Shown here: positions 28,904-38,998 of the stretch, in pieces
How positions within the stretch are numbered: the first letter of the stretch is position 1
How the letters are laid out: each line of letters starts with the position of its first letter
Source of the DNA: Limosilactobacillus reuteri
GTDB taxonomy: Bacteria > Bacillota > Bacilli > Lactobacillales > Lactobacillaceae
Reading direction: 5' to 3'
Length of the DNA stretch: 64,000 bases
Assembly (NCBI RefSeq): GCF_013694365.1
Contig: NZ_CP059275.1
Location: 1,922,001 to 1,986,000, forward strand
Made by a program: the position numbers and the translations under genes
The notes under the pieces: model-generated
What the model was told of the DNA's origin: nothing
The model's database searches: none
Seen by the model: only the letters and a program-made list of their open reading frames with translations

Positions 28904-30640
28904 ATGACGACTAATGAAGAAGAAATCAAGAAGTCAGCACGCTTGCGTAAGATTATGCAAGTGATGCGAAAATATCATTTTGTTAGCAATTTTTACCATC
29001 AAACTAATCCACAAGCTATTTGTCAGGCACTGCAAGAACTGGGACCGACCTTTATTAAACTTGGCCAAATATTATCAACCCGTCCAGACCTTGTCTCCCC
29101 AGCATATATTAAAGAACTTCGCCACTTGCAAGATCAGGTTAAAGCTGATAGCTTTGCGACCGTAGAGCAAACTTTTGAAGAAGAAACTGGGAAGAAAATT
29201 AATGACGAATTTGCTAGCTTTGCAGAAAAACCTTTTGCTTCTGCGTCAATTGGGCAAGTTCACCATGCAACGCTTAAGGATGGGGCACCGGTTGTTGTCA
29301 AAATTCAACATCCAGAAGTCGGTAAGCTTGTTAATACCGATTTAGCCCTATTAAGGAAAGCAGTGGTCTTATTTAAGTATGTTCCCCAAGACATTGCAGT
29401 AGTTGATTTGGATAAAGTAATTGATGAACTCAGTACTTCATTACTAAGTGAAGTCAATACTCTTGAAGAAGCAAAAAACGGGGAAGAATTTTATACATTA
29501 AATAACGGTGACGGACCAATCTTAGTTCCTAAAGTATATATGAAGTATTGTGCTCCTAAGATTCTTGTTAATGAAGCGATGGAAGGGAAAAGCATTCGAT
29601 ATCGGTTTAAGCAGCCAAATGATAATGATCAAGAGGCAACGACCGTTAATCATGAAATTGCTACTACGCTCGTTAATAACTTTTTAAAACAAGTTTTTGT
29701 TGACCATTACTTTCATGCGGATCCGCATCCAGGAAATATATTAATTCATGAATTACGTCCGGATGAGTCAGCAAAGCAATACGCAACGACTAAACACCAT
29801 GAAAAGACCATTTATAATACAACTATTAGTTATGATCAACAGGAGGCATTACCGAATTACCGGATCATCTACCTTGATTTTGGAATGATGGGAAGACTAA
29901 GTCCAGCGATGGCAAATAGTATTGCGAATATCGTGATTACTATCAACACAAAGGATACGCGAAAAATTGGGAAAGCAGTTTTAAATGTTTGTAATCGAAC
30001 CGGGGAAGTTGACGAAAATGCATTTTATAAAGAACTTGGCGCCTTTATTCAACCATATTTTTCAACCGGCCTTGGCAATATTGATTTCGTGAAAATGCTA
30101 TACCAAATTGTCCAGCTATGTAAGAAAAACCACCTTCAAATGAGGGGAGAGGTAACGATGCTAATTAAGGCATTTGGAACTCTTGAAAGCTCGGTTGCTA
30201 AACTTGATCCTGAAATATCAATGCTTGAGGTTGCCCAATCGTTTGGCCGGCGTTATTTAAAACGAAACTTTAATTGGCGTTCTACCCTTGATAATAACCT
30301 AGTCAATTTTTTCCTTGCTAGCAAAGCAATGGGGAAGATGCCAGAAAGAATTAATGAATTGATCGATACATTTGTAAGTGGGGATGCCAAAGTTGATCTA
30401 CGGTATAAAAATGAGCAACGAGTGCTAAAGCAGATAGAACGGTTAATGAACCGTTTCATGATTGCAATTATTTTAGCAGCAGTCATCTTAGGATCATCAT
30501 TATTAGTCCAGGGAACACCAGCTGATTCACATATCTATCGTTTAGGAGTATCTGGCTATATTATTGCAATCATAATTATTATTCTTTTAGTTGTTACGGA
30601 GATTATCCATCGATGGCGAAATTGGCGAAGGAAACGATGA
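28904..30640 (+). CDS. ABC1/UbiB (AarF) kinase-like protein
   Basis: 578 residues. The conserved KxGQ motif is visible as FIKLGQILSTRPDLVSP near 50-66. The A-rich loop is present as SASIGQVHHA, the catalytic loop as FHADPHPGNIL, and DFG as YLDFGMMG. Two hydrophobic helices near the C-terminus (about 525-570) anchor it. UbiB proteins bind nucleotide atypically and support ubiquinone or other isoprenoid metabolism. A fermenting lactobacillus makes no ubiquinone, so the role here is open. All kinase-like motifs are intact. Confidence 0.9.
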   Translation: MTTNEEEIKKSARLRKIMQVMRKYHFVSNFYHQTNPQAICQALQELGPTFIKLGQILSTRPDLVSPAYIKELRHLQDQVKADSFATVEQTFEEETGKKINDEFASFAEKPFASASIGQVHHATLKDGAPVVVKIQHPEVGKLVNTDLALLRKAVVLFKYVPQDIAVVDLDKVIDELSTSLLSEVNTLEEAKNGEEFYTLNNGDGPILVPKVYMKYCAPKILVNEAMEGKSIRYRFKQPNDNDQEATTVNHEIATTLVNNFLKQVFVDHYFHADPHPGNILIHELRPDESAKQYATTKHHEKTIYNTTISYDQQEALPNYRIIYLDFGMMGRLSPAMANSIANIVITINTKDTRKIGKAVLNVCNRTGEVDENAFYKELGAFIQPYFSTGLGNIDFVKMLYQIVQLCKKNHLQMRGEVTMLIKAFGTLESSVAKLDPEISMLEVAQSFGRRYLKRNFNWRSTLDNNLVNFFLASKAMGKMPERINELIDTFVSGDAKVDLRYKNEQRVLKQIERLMNRFMIAIILAAVILGSSLLVQGTPADSHIYRLGVSGYIIAIIIIILLVVTEIIHRWRNWRRKR

Positions 30641-32002
30641 ATGAATGGTTTATGGGATTCATATTGGTTTAAATTAATTATCATTATTTTAATTCTGCTG
30701 TTAGCTGCTTTATTTACACTGCTGGAGTATTCAGTTGTTAAAGTGCGGCCTAGTGAGTTAAAGGAGCTCCGGCAAACGCGAAAAGTCAAACGCGCGGAAC
30801 ACATGGTAGCAAATCTTAATGAGTACCTATCAACAGCTCAAGTCGGTGTTACGATGACTTCTTTAGTTTTAGGTTGGTTAGGTGATGAATTTATCACAGA
30901 TCTATTGCTAAAGATTAATATTATTCCGCACGATGTTCTTCAAGCGATTGCACCAGTTATCGGTGTTTTAATTTTTACATTCTTCCACGCGGTATTTACT
31001 GACTTAGTTCCGAAAAATATGGCGATTGATCGACCGGTACCAATTCTCTTATCAATTGTTCACCCGGTACAATTCTTCCATACTGTTTTTTATCCCTTCG
31101 TTTGGTTATTTGCGGTAGTCGCTGCGGCAATTACGAAAATGTTAGGATACAATGTTCAGCCAGAAGAAGACACATATTCACAAAATGAAATTATGACCTT
31201 ATCCCAACAATCGGAAAAAGCTGGGGAAATGGATAAAGAAGACGTTATTTTCATGCAACGGGCTTTTGAAATGAATGATAAAGTTGCTGAGGATATTATG
31301 ATTGATCGGACACAGTTAGCGGTTATTGATATTACGGCTTCAATTGAAGATGCAGCCAAACTTTATTTCGAAAAGAAATTCACGCGTTTCCCAGTTGTTG
31401 CTAATAATGACAAAGACCACATTCTTGGTTATATTTTTGCATATGATATTATGCGGCAAAACCAAATCAATCCGCAACAATCAGTTCGCACAATCATGCG
31501 CCGAATTCCAATCGTTTACGAAAATGAACAACTCACCAATGTCCTTGCTGAGATGATGAAAAAACAAGTGCCAATTGTCGTTGTCCAAGACGAATACGGT
31601 GGTACTTCTGGGATCATTACTGATAAGGATATTTATGAAGAATTATTCGGAACAGTTGGCGAAGAAATTGATCATGCTACCTCTGATATGATTGAAAGGA
31701 AGGATCCTGATAGCAAGGGTAATCCTACCTTCGAAGTTTCAGGTAAGATGCCACTAGATGATTTTGAACGTTACTTTGATACAAACATCGAGCAATTTGA
31801 CAACTCTGAAGTAACAACCTTAACTGGGTTTTTCCTTGAACGGCAGTATGACTTAAAAGTTGGCCAACCAATTAGAGTCGATAATTTCTCATTCACACCT
31901 CTTGATTTGAAGAATGCCTATGTTAATAAATTCAAGGTAGTTTACATTAAGCCTAGAAAGAAGAAGCCATTAGCTGATGAGGATCAAAGCAAAGAAAAAT
32001 AG
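30641..32002 (+). CDS. CNNM/HlyC-CorC-type protein with CBS domains
   Basis: 453 residues. The DUF21/CNNM membrane domain occupies about 1-185, including STAQVGVTMTSLVLGWLGDE and the VPKNMAIDRP motif. Two CBS domains follow (about 200-330; DIMIDRTQLAVIDI and VPIVVVQDEYGGTSGIIT), then a CorC/HlyC domain (about 350-435). Members export or sense divalent cations such as Mg2+. The length is normal for the family. The old name hemolysin-like is historical and not supported by the sequence. Confidence 0.9.
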   Translation: MNGLWDSYWFKLIIIILILLLAALFTLLEYSVVKVRPSELKELRQTRKVKRAEHMVANLNEYLSTAQVGVTMTSLVLGWLGDEFITDLLLKINIIPHDVLQAIAPVIGVLIFTFFHAVFTDLVPKNMAIDRPVPILLSIVHPVQFFHTVFYPFVWLFAVVAAAITKMLGYNVQPEEDTYSQNEIMTLSQQSEKAGEMDKEDVIFMQRAFEMNDKVAEDIMIDRTQLAVIDITASIEDAAKLYFEKKFTRFPVVANNDKDHILGYIFAYDIMRQNQINPQQSVRTIMRRIPIVYENEQLTNVLAEMMKKQVPIVVVQDEYGGTSGIITDKDIYEELFGTVGEEIDHATSDMIERKDPDSKGNPTFEVSGKMPLDDFERYFDTNIEQFDNSEVTTLTGFFLERQYDLKVGQPIRVDNFSFTPLDLKNAYVNKFKVVYIKPRKKKPLADEDQSKEK

Positions 32003-32431
32003 ATGAACAGCGATTTAGAAATAACCCCCGCTGAATGGCAAGTTATGCGGGTAGTTTGGAGTTTAAGACAAACAACCAGTAGTCAAATCATTGAAATCTT
32101 GCAACAAAAAGTTGAATGGAAACCAGCCACAATAAAAACACTATTACGACGCTTAGTTGACAAAGAAGCTCTATCGGCAACGCGCCGAGGTCGTGGCTTC
32201 ATTTATGAGCCGTTAGTTCCTGAACAGCAAACAATGGACCAAGCGGCGGACAAACTATTTAATAATATTTGTGAACGACACGTTGGAAGCACCCTTGAAC
32301 ATGTGATCAATAATGTAACACTTAGCAAGGATGATATTGCTAAGTTACAAGAATTATTGGCAAGCAAAGCAACTAATTCACCGGACCACGTCAAATGTAA
32401 CTGCATTCCTGATATGCAGATGAACTGCTAA
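32003..32431 (+). CDS. copY: CopY/BlaI-family copper-type repressor
   Basis: 142 residues. The winged helix (about 5-75) shows the family pattern ITPAEWQVMRVVW and KPATIKTLLRRLVDK. The C-terminus ends in CNCIPDMQMNC. CopY normally ends in CxCxxxxCxC, which binds Cu(I) or Zn(II) and controls DNA binding. Here the third Cys is replaced by Met and the spacing is longer, so metal sensing may be altered. CopY usually sits with a copper ATPase, which is not seen in this window. Confidence 0.82.
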   Translation: MNSDLEITPAEWQVMRVVWSLRQTTSSQIIEILQQKVEWKPATIKTLLRRLVDKEALSATRRGRGFIYEPLVPEQQTMDQAADKLFNNICERHVGSTLEHVINNVTLSKDDIAKLQELLASKATNSPDHVKCNCIPDMQMNC

Positions 32432-33820
32432 ATGGAAAATCAACGAATTCGCCATGCATTAATAATCATGGTTTTTGGTACATTTTTCGGTCTTCTTTGT
32501 TCAACCTTAATGAACATTGCATTGCCAACTTTTATGAATGTTTTTCATATCAGTGAAGCGCAGGTCCAATGGGTAACAAATGGATACATGCTTGTAAATG
32601 CCCTGATGATTCCCGTCAGTTCATTTTTAATAAAGAGATTTCCATTTAAAAACCTTTTCATTGTCTTTTCTGGGATTTTCCTTATCGGGACGATTGTAGG
32701 AGCAGCAGCTTGGAACTTTAATTTAATTGTGATTGCCCGAATGATTCAAGCGCTTGGAGCGGGAATGATGATGCCCTTAGTAAATGTACTAGCAATTCGT
32801 TATGCTAAGCCAGGGAAAAAGGGCCAAATTATGGGAATTATTGGACTGGCATTCAATTGTGCACCAATCCTGGGGCCAGCTATTTCCGGCTTCTTGCTAC
32901 ACTTCTTTTCCTGGCGGTACTTATTTCTGTTAATTATTCCCTTTGCCGTTGCAACATTACTCTTATCATTTTTCTTCTTACCGTCAATCGCGCACAATGA
33001 GCATCCGCAATTTAATACCCTAGCATTAATCTTAATTACTGCTGGCTTATGGTCGCTATTAATGGGCCTTTCAAATGTTTCTAATAACCCGCTTATGTCG
33101 TTCAATGTTGCTGGTTATGTTTTAATCGGTTTATTATTCCTATTTTCCTTTTTCCTCAACCAACGGCACAGTAATAAGCAATTAATTAACTTTGGAATTT
33201 TTACTCATAAGCAGTTTGTTCTTGCTACTATTATTAATATGTTAATTACGGCAACTATGTACGGTAATGCTATTTTAATTCCATTACTGGTTCAGATTGT
33301 TCTGGGCAAAAGTACAGTTGTTTCTGCTATTGCAGTCTTGCCAGGGGCGATTTTAACCGGATTACTTTCAACCACCAGTGGTCACTTTTATGATATCTAC
33401 CCAATTAAAATACTTGTCGGTGCTGGGCTAATAATTGATATTCTCGGTACAATCGGACAAGCAGCAATTGGAGCACGAAGTTCAGTAATTATGATTACCC
33501 TGTTTCAAACCGTTCGTCAATTTGGTTTGGTAACAATGTTAATCCCCTTGCAAACACAAGCCCTTTCCCTCTTGCCAAATGAGATTGTTCCAGATGCGGT
33601 TGCTACTTTTAATACTTTACGTCAAATTGCCGCCTCATTCGGGACAGCATTAATCGTTGCAATTGTTGGAATTGTTAACCATCTTGTACATAACCCCTCA
33701 TCACATCTGGGGATTCAAGCTGGATTTATTTTATGTTTATGCTTACTATTAACTTCTCTTTATTTAAGTACGAAACTCTACCATAAAATCTCTTCGCAAG
33801 TGAAGTTAGAAAACAGTTAA
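32432..33820 (+). CDS. DHA2-type MFS multidrug exporter
   Basis: 462 residues with about fourteen hydrophobic segments. Helix 1 carries the DHA2 pattern LMNIALPTFMNVF with VQWVTNGYMLVNA. The motif C region GIIGLAFNCAPILGPAISGFL is visible near 130-150, typical of proton-drug antiporters of the EmrB/QacA/LmrB type. Substrate unknown. It sits next to a repressor of the BlaI type, but adjacency is weak evidence here. Confidence 0.88.
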   Translation: MENQRIRHALIIMVFGTFFGLLCSTLMNIALPTFMNVFHISEAQVQWVTNGYMLVNALMIPVSSFLIKRFPFKNLFIVFSGIFLIGTIVGAAAWNFNLIVIARMIQALGAGMMMPLVNVLAIRYAKPGKKGQIMGIIGLAFNCAPILGPAISGFLLHFFSWRYLFLLIIPFAVATLLLSFFFLPSIAHNEHPQFNTLALILITAGLWSLLMGLSNVSNNPLMSFNVAGYVLIGLLFLFSFFLNQRHSNKQLINFGIFTHKQFVLATIINMLITATMYGNAILIPLLVQIVLGKSTVVSAIAVLPGAILTGLLSTTSGHFYDIYPIKILVGAGLIIDILGTIGQAAIGARSSVIMITLFQTVRQFGLVTMLIPLQTQALSLLPNEIVPDAVATFNTLRQIAASFGTALIVAIVGIVNHLVHNPSSHLGIQAGFILCLCLLLTSLYLSTKLYHKISSQVKLENS

Positions 33821-34276
33821 ATGGAAAGCTGGCTCTTTTTAGCTTTAGTATTATTAATCGCAATTTTCGGTCATAATTCATCTTTGATTATTGCAAGCAT
33901 CGTTGTAATAGTTTTGAAGTTAATTCCTTACACTGCCAAATGGCTCCCGTTAATTCAACAAAAGGGGATTAATTGGGGCGTAACAGTAATCTCTGTGGCT
34001 ATTTTAATTCCGATTGCTACCGGGCAGATAGGGTTTGATGATTTATGGGCAGCATTTAAAACTCCTGCTGGCTGGATTGCAGTTGGTGCCGGAATAGCTG
34101 TTGCAATTTTATCGAAATATGGCGTTAATCAATTAGCTGCCGTACCCCAGGTTACAGTTGCCTTAGTACTAGGAACAATTATCGGCGTGGTTGTCTTTAA
34201 AGGAATTGCAGCCGGACCGGTAATCGCTAGTGGGATGACTTATTGTATCGTCACTTTATTAAATTTGCATTTTTAG
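33821..34276 (+). CDS. DUF441/UPF0756 membrane protein
   Basis: 151 residues, four hydrophobic segments, the normal size for this family. The start ([19 protein letters not shown]) and the internal motif [20 protein letters not shown] are characteristic. No function is known for the family. The protein looks complete. Confidence 0.85.
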   Translation: MESWLFLALVLLIAIFGHNSSLIIASIVVIVLKLIPYTAKWLPLIQQKGINWGVTVISVAILIPIATGQIGFDDLWAAFKTPAGWIAVGAGIAVAILSKYGVNQLAAVPQVTVALVLGTIIGVVVFKGIAAGPVIASGMTYCIVTLLNLHF

Positions 34277-34453
34277 ATGGCTAAGAATAAACATGAAGTG
34301 AAAAATGACCTTTTTGGTTTTGGCGATATGAACGTTGCATTTGCAAAATACTTTGTTGGTACGAGTTATCTTAACGGGCTAGTATCACCTGATGATAATA
34401 TTGATGTAAATATTTCCAACGTTAATTTTGAACCTGGTTGCCGTAATAACTGA
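34277..34453 (+). pseudogene. Cupin/carboxymuconolactone decarboxylase-like protein, nonsense-truncated
   Basis: 58 codons: FGFGDMNVAFAKYFVGTSYLN and then FEPGCRNN, followed by TGA. In homologues CRNN is followed by Trp-His and the metal-binding cupin barrel, so the TGA probably replaces TGG. The sequence after the stop does not continue the barrel and soon enters other DNA. The remaining N-terminus has none of the metal-binding His residues and cannot be functional. Confidence 0.65.
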
Positions 34454-34584
34454 AATAAGTTAGTGTAAGATTTTCATAGGTTGGATGAATAATTCATCTG
34501 GTCGTGGAAATCTTTTTTGTAGACCAATTTACTTATTTACAAAAAAAGAAAAGACCAGTAGCCTTTAGTGTGTCGAATACTAAG
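34454..34584. other. Non-coding stretch, nothing recognised
   Basis: 131 bases between the broken cupin gene and an IS200/IS605 end. AT-rich, with no ORF, clear promoter or strong hairpin. It may be DNA left at a contig end. Confidence 0.4.
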
Positions 34585-34711
34585 CACCACATTTTATAGA
34601 TATATACTAAATATATCATAGAACAAAAGAAAAAGCACTAACGTACTTTAAGAGAGCGATTCATCCCCTACTTATAGAAGTGGGGGTATTCTCGCAAATT
34701 TATGGATAAAT
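34585..34711 (+). mobile_element. IS200/IS605-type element end (127 bp)
   Basis: Matches 61939-62065 with a single base difference. Near its right side is a hairpin CCCCTACTT with GAAGTGGGG (about 34667-34686), followed by GTATTCTCGC. Such a hairpin close to the right boundary is typical of IS605-type ends, where the guide-type RNA of TnpB systems is also encoded. No tnpA or tnpB is attached. The 127-bp length matches other truncated element ends here. Confidence 0.6.
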
Positions 34712-34966
34712 ATGCATTCACTATTTTTACTACAGTTGATTCAGACAGTCTTAGTAGCAATCCAATTAGTAATGATCTTCTCAGCTAATAGAATTAAGCG
34801 AGAATGGTTAACCGTTAGCCAGCTGTGCATCGCGGTCGTAATCTTAGCCGACTTATTTTCAGAATTGATCTTCTTTAGTTATACAAGTGTCCTTACTGGT
34901 TGTGTATTATTCCTTCAATTATTCTTGCTCCCAATGTTTTGGAAACAGCTAAAGGCATTTGAATAA
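34712..34966 (+). CDS. Small membrane protein (84 aa)
   Basis: 84 residues, with three hydrophobic stretches at about 5-24, 34-52 and 56-76 and a positive patch (NRIKREW) between the first two. It begins at the first ATG after the IS end. No recognised family. It could be a complete small protein or the fragment of a larger one. Confidence 0.5.
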   Translation: MHSLFLLQLIQTVLVAIQLVMIFSANRIKREWLTVSQLCIAVVILADLFSELIFFSYTSVLTGCVLFLQLFLLPMFWKQLKAFE

Positions 34967-36370
34967 ATGACTAAGAAAACGCATTTAGCCCGTGAAATGG
35001 GTGCTCGTCATATCCAGATGATTGCGCTTGGTGGAGTGATCGGGACCGGCCTATTTCTGAGTTCTGGTTACACGATTCATCAGGCTGGGCCGTTGGGAAC
35101 CGTTATTGCTTATTTGCTTGGCGCCTTAATCGTTTATGCTGTCATGTTATGTTTAGGTGAGCTGAGTGTTGCGATGCCGTATACGGGGGCTTTTCATGTT
35201 TACTCCAAAAATCTGATTGGGCCGGCCACTGGATTTACCGTTGCAATCCTTTATTGGTTGACTTGGACGATTGCGATGGGCTCCGAATTTACCGCAGCTG
35301 GCCTCATTATGAAGCGCTGGTTTCCCCAGATTCCGGTTTGGTGGTGGAGCTTGTTATTTATCATTATTATCCTCTTATCTAACATTTTTACTGTCAAGGC
35401 ATTTGCAGAAAGTGAATTTTGGTTTGCGGTGATTAAAGTGGTTGCGATCTGCGCGTTTATTTTGTTGGGGACTTTAGCAGTAATTGGTCTTATCCCGATT
35501 CAAGGTTACCATCATGCACCTTTGCTGAACAACTTTACTAAGGACGGCCTATTCCCGGGTGGATTTAGCGGCTTATTTATGACGATGTTAACGGTAAACT
35601 TTGCTTTCTCTGGGACTGAATTAATCGCCATCACCGCGGGAGAAACTAAGCATCCTGAAAAGACCCTCCCTAAGGCAATTCATACTACTTTATGGCGGTT
35701 AGTGATTTTCTTTGTCGGGAGCATGATCGTTATGGCCTCTTTGATTCCTTATCAAAAGGCGGGGGTAACGCAAAGTCCATTTGTCTACGTTTTTAGCCAA
35801 CTTGGAATTCCATATGCTGCCGACTTAATGAATTTTGTCGTCCTCACCGCGATTATCTCTGCCGCTAATTCTGGCCTATACGCATCAACCCGGATGTTAT
35901 GGTCATTAGCTAATGAAGGAACGATTCCGGCTGCCATTGCTAAAACTAATAGACGCGGGATTCCGGTTTTCGCCTTGCTCTTAAGTATGCTTGGTGGGGT
36001 GTTAGCTTTGCTTTCCAGCATCTATGCGGCTGGGACGGTCTATTTAGTCTTAGTTTCTGTTTCTGGATTGGCGGTTGTCTTTGTATGGATTGCGATTTCC
36101 TTATGTGAGCTCATTTTTCGTCGGCACTTTTTAGCGGCTGGTCATCAGTTAAGTGAGTTAAAGTATCGCACGCCATGGTATCCGATTGTTCCATGGTTTG
36201 CATTTATTGCTAGCAGCCTTTCTTGCATCTTAATTTGGTTTGATCCCCAACAACGAATTGCCTTGTATTGTACGATTCCGTTTGTAATTGCTTGTTATGC
36301 TGCTTATTATTTACAGACCTTGTGGCGCAAGTATATTACGAAAAAAAAGGTTTCAGCAGTTGTTAAATAG
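34967..36370 (+). CDS. mmuP: S-methylmethionine-type APC permease
   Basis: 467 residues with about twelve hydrophobic segments. The APC start motif [20 protein letters not shown] is visible near 14-33, and the helix 6 motif [10 protein letters not shown] is near 218-227. Next to it is a homocysteine S-methyltransferase, the same pair as mmuP-mmuM of E. coli and many lactobacilli. That pairing is the main reason for choosing S-methylmethionine over other amino acids. It would import the methyl donor across the cytoplasmic membrane. Confidence 0.82.
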   Translation: MTKKTHLAREMGARHIQMIALGGVIGTGLFLSSGYTIHQAGPLGTVIAYLLGALIVYAVMLCLGELSVAMPYTGAFHVYSKNLIGPATGFTVAILYWLTWTIAMGSEFTAAGLIMKRWFPQIPVWWWSLLFIIIILLSNIFTVKAFAESEFWFAVIKVVAICAFILLGTLAVIGLIPIQGYHHAPLLNNFTKDGLFPGGFSGLFMTMLTVNFAFSGTELIAITAGETKHPEKTLPKAIHTTLWRLVIFFVGSMIVMASLIPYQKAGVTQSPFVYVFSQLGIPYAADLMNFVVLTAIISAANSGLYASTRMLWSLANEGTIPAAIAKTNRRGIPVFALLLSMLGGVLALLSSIYAAGTVYLVLVSVSGLAVVFVWIAISLCELIFRRHFLAAGHQLSELKYRTPWYPIVPWFAFIASSLSCILIWFDPQQRIALYCTIPFVIACYAAYYLQTLWRKYITKKKVSAVVK

Positions 36371-37303
36371 ATGACAAAGATTACTGCAGAATTAACTAAG
36401 CCATTACTAATTGATGGCGCAATGTCAACGGCTTTGGAACAATTAGGGGCTGATACCAATAACTCATTATGGACGGCGAGTGTTTTAGCTAACCAGCCAG
36501 CATTAGTTAAAAAAGTTCACCAGGAATATTTTAAGGCGGGTGCCCGGTTAGCGATTACTGATACCTACCAGGCAAATGTTCCGGCATTCATCAAGAATGG
36601 TTATTCAAAACAAGAGGCTCATTCATTGATCCAGCGGGCAGTCTCCTTGGCTAAAGAAGCGCGTGATGAATACCAGCAGGAAACCGGTATTTATAACTAT
36701 GTGGCGGGAGCGCTTGGTCCTTATGGCGCTTATCTTGCCAACGGAAGTGAATATAGTGGTGATTACCACCTCAGTACAACCGAATATCAACAATTTCATC
36801 GGCCACGATTAACTGATATTTTAACGGTTGGTGTCGATGTGATTGCAATTGAAACTCAGCCACGCTTAGATGAAGTGTTAGCAGAATTGGACCTTGTCAA
36901 AGAACTGGCTCCGGATACTTTATGCTATGTCAGTTTTTCCTTAAAAGATTCCACACATTTACCAGATGGGACACCGTTAGCAGTTGCTGCCTGTACCGTT
37001 GCGAAGTATCCAAATGTTTTTGCGGTTGGCGTAAATTGTATTCCATTAGAAGAGGTAACAGCCGCCATTGAGACAATCCATCAGGCAACTGATAAACCGG
37101 TTATTGCTTATCCTAATTCAAGTGCGACTTATGATCCGACAACAAAAACGTGGAGCTATCCCCATGGACGTCGTGGTTTAGTTGATTACTTACCACAATG
37201 GCTCGCGGCTGGATTGACAATTGTTGGGGGATGCTGTACTACTACGCCGCATGATATTGCCGCTTTGCATGAGTACTTGGAAGGAGGCGCCCATCATGAC
37301 TAA
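36371..37303 (+). CDS. mmuM: Homocysteine S-methyltransferase
   Basis: 310 residues, the length of MmuM. The three zinc-binding cysteines are visible: C223 in GVNC and C288-C289 in GGCC. The N-terminal LLIDGAMSTALEQLG and the middle YVAGALGPYGAYL are family signatures. It transfers a methyl group from S-methylmethionine (or S-adenosylmethionine) to homocysteine and so makes methionine. Together with the permease upstream it lets the cell use plant-derived S-methylmethionine. Confidence 0.93.
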   Translation: MTKITAELTKPLLIDGAMSTALEQLGADTNNSLWTASVLANQPALVKKVHQEYFKAGARLAITDTYQANVPAFIKNGYSKQEAHSLIQRAVSLAKEARDEYQQETGIYNYVAGALGPYGAYLANGSEYSGDYHLSTTEYQQFHRPRLTDILTVGVDVIAIETQPRLDEVLAELDLVKELAPDTLCYVSFSLKDSTHLPDGTPLAVAACTVAKYPNVFAVGVNCIPLEEVTAAIETIHQATDKPVIAYPNSSATYDPTTKTWSYPHGRRGLVDYLPQWLAAGLTIVGGCCTTTPHDIAALHEYLEGGAHHD

Positions 37304-38110
37304 ATGAAGAAATACTGGAAATGGCTAGTGTTAATATTAGTAACTATTGTTGTAATTGTTGCAGGGATGATATTCTATCGTCGTGATAGTAATGGTAAAC
37401 CGTTTAAGGCAAGTTTAAATCATTCGAAAGTTATGATGACTCCAGATTGGTATGCTAAAGTAACTCTTACTGCTAATAAAAGAACTACATATGAAGTTAA
37501 GAACAGCAAAAATAAGGTAATCCAAGGGAAATCAGAGACTAAAAATGGAAAAGCTGAAATAAGATTAAATGATACGGGTAATTACACCGTTATTGCTAAA
37601 AGTGATAATGGTCATGTAAGCAAGAAGTTACCTGTGAAAGTTAATCATTATAAAGCAGCACCAAATAAATGGACAAGCTCAGTGGGACCGCTTCGGTTTA
37701 AGATTACTAGCGTTGAATATCAAAAGATGAAAAAGAGTGAAGCAAATAAACCAGATAATAGTGGTATTGATGAAGCATACAAAGAATTAAACCATCATTA
37801 CTATCAAGTTAAAGTAAATTATATTGTAAAGAATAGTAGTAAAAAAGCAGTTAACCCTCAATATACTATTTGGATGCCAGAAGATGATAATGGACAAGAA
37901 TTTTCGACAGAAACTCCAAGTCCTGATGGTGGTGCTGTTGATACTATTATTGGTACAGAAGCAATTAATCCAGGCAATAGTCGTAGCGGAAGTGTAACAA
38001 TGTTATCCAATCATAAATTTACTGTTAAGCATTTTAAATTTAGTATTGAAGAAGTTCTTGGAAATGAAGGCAACCATATTGCTAAAGGTGGAGTAGCAGA
38101 ATTAAAGTAA
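37304..38110 (+). CDS. Membrane-anchored extracellular protein, DUF4352-like
   Basis: 268 residues. A single N-terminal hydrophobic segment (about 8-26), with Lys in front and no lipobox Cys, looks like a signal anchor. The outer part has a small beta-rich region (about 40-115) and a second beta domain (about 125-268) with VNYIVKNSSKKAVNPQY and NPGNSRSGSV, the style of DUF4352/immunoglobulin-protease-inhibitor folds. Function unknown. Lys and Asn are unusually frequent. Confidence 0.6.
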   Translation: MKKYWKWLVLILVTIVVIVAGMIFYRRDSNGKPFKASLNHSKVMMTPDWYAKVTLTANKRTTYEVKNSKNKVIQGKSETKNGKAEIRLNDTGNYTVIAKSDNGHVSKKLPVKVNHYKAAPNKWTSSVGPLRFKITSVEYQKMKKSEANKPDNSGIDEAYKELNHHYYQVKVNYIVKNSSKKAVNPQYTIWMPEDDNGQEFSTETPSPDGGAVDTIIGTEAINPGNSRSGSVTMLSNHKFTVKHFKFSIEEVLGNEGNHIAKGGVAELK

Positions 38111-38998
38111 TTGGTTACTAAAATAAAACCCTCCCACCTATCGATTTCGCGTTATAATGATGATTTGAAAGCTGAACAGGCCAAATTAGCTACTGCTCAA
38201 AAGACTTTGGACGATGCTAATACTGCTTTAGCTAAGGCTAATGATAAATTAAATGCTAAAAAACAGATTGTTGGCAATGCACAGACTATGCTTAAGGCTG
38301 ATAATGATAAGTTAGGTCAATTGCAAACTACGCTTAGTGATTTACAAAATGCTCCAGAAAAACTTGCTACAGCTAAACAAGCCGTTGTCGATGCACAAGC
38401 AAAGCTAACTACTGCGCAAAATGAATTAACTACTGCTACTAATGAGCTTAATGAATTGAAGCAAGCTGCCATTACTGCTCAAGCAAATGTTGATGAAGCT
38501 AATCAAAAGCTTGCCATCGCTACTAAGAACCAGCAAAAGGCTCAACAAGCACTTACCCAAGCTAAGGATGAATTAGCAGCCTTACAGCAAAAAGAAGCAT
38601 TAGCTAAACAAGTTGCTGAACAACAAGCTAAGTTAGCTGCTCAAAATAAGGCTAAGGGCAACGGCTACCATGTTGCGAATAACCAAGTCGTTGATTCTCA
38701 AGGTAATGCTGTTCAGGATTGGGCTGTTAAGAATGGTCAAATGCTTGATCCTAACGGTGCTGTGATTGAACAGGCTACTCCAAAGACGGTAAACGTTGCT
38801 GTAAGTGGTACCAAGGGCGAAACTGCTAGTAACGCTGTGGTTCTCAAGACAGGATCACGTTCTGCTGTACAAACTCAAGTAGCAAATGAGAATGCTCAAT
38901 TACCACAAACTGGTAATGCTGATTCTGTTCTTGCACTCGCTTTTGGTAGTTTATTAGCAATGTTTGGAATTGGTGCTCTTCGGAAGCGGGAGTATTAG
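38111..38998 (+). CDS. LPXTG-anchored coiled-coil surface protein, N-terminus missing
   Basis: 295 codons from a TTG, with no signal peptide. Residues of about 10-185 form a long Ala/Gln/Lys/Asp-rich coiled coil with heptads such as KLATAQKTLDDANTALAKAN. A short repeat-like region (GNGYHVANNQVVDSQGNAVQ) follows. The end has LPQTG at 264-268, a hydrophobic stretch and RKREY, a complete sortase A signal. It would be attached to peptidoglycan. Without a signal peptide it cannot be exported as it stands, so the 5' part is probably on another contig. Confidence 0.85.
   Translation: MVTKIKPSHLSISRYNDDLKAEQAKLATAQKTLDDANTALAKANDKLNAKKQIVGNAQTMLKADNDKLGQLQTTLSDLQNAPEKLATAKQAVVDAQAKLTTAQNELTTATNELNELKQAAITAQANVDEANQKLAIATKNQQKAQQALTQAKDELAALQQKEALAKQVAEQQAKLAAQNKAKGNGYHVANNQVVDSQGNAVQDWAVKNGQMLDPNGAVIEQATPKTVNVAVSGTKGETASNAVVLKTGSRSAVQTQVANENAQLPQTGNADSVLALAFGSLLAMFGIGALRKREY

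Noticed and set aside
38111..38300. TTG-started surface protein as a complete secreted protein
   Set aside because: No signal peptide is present and the coiled coil starts almost at once, so the 5' end is missing.
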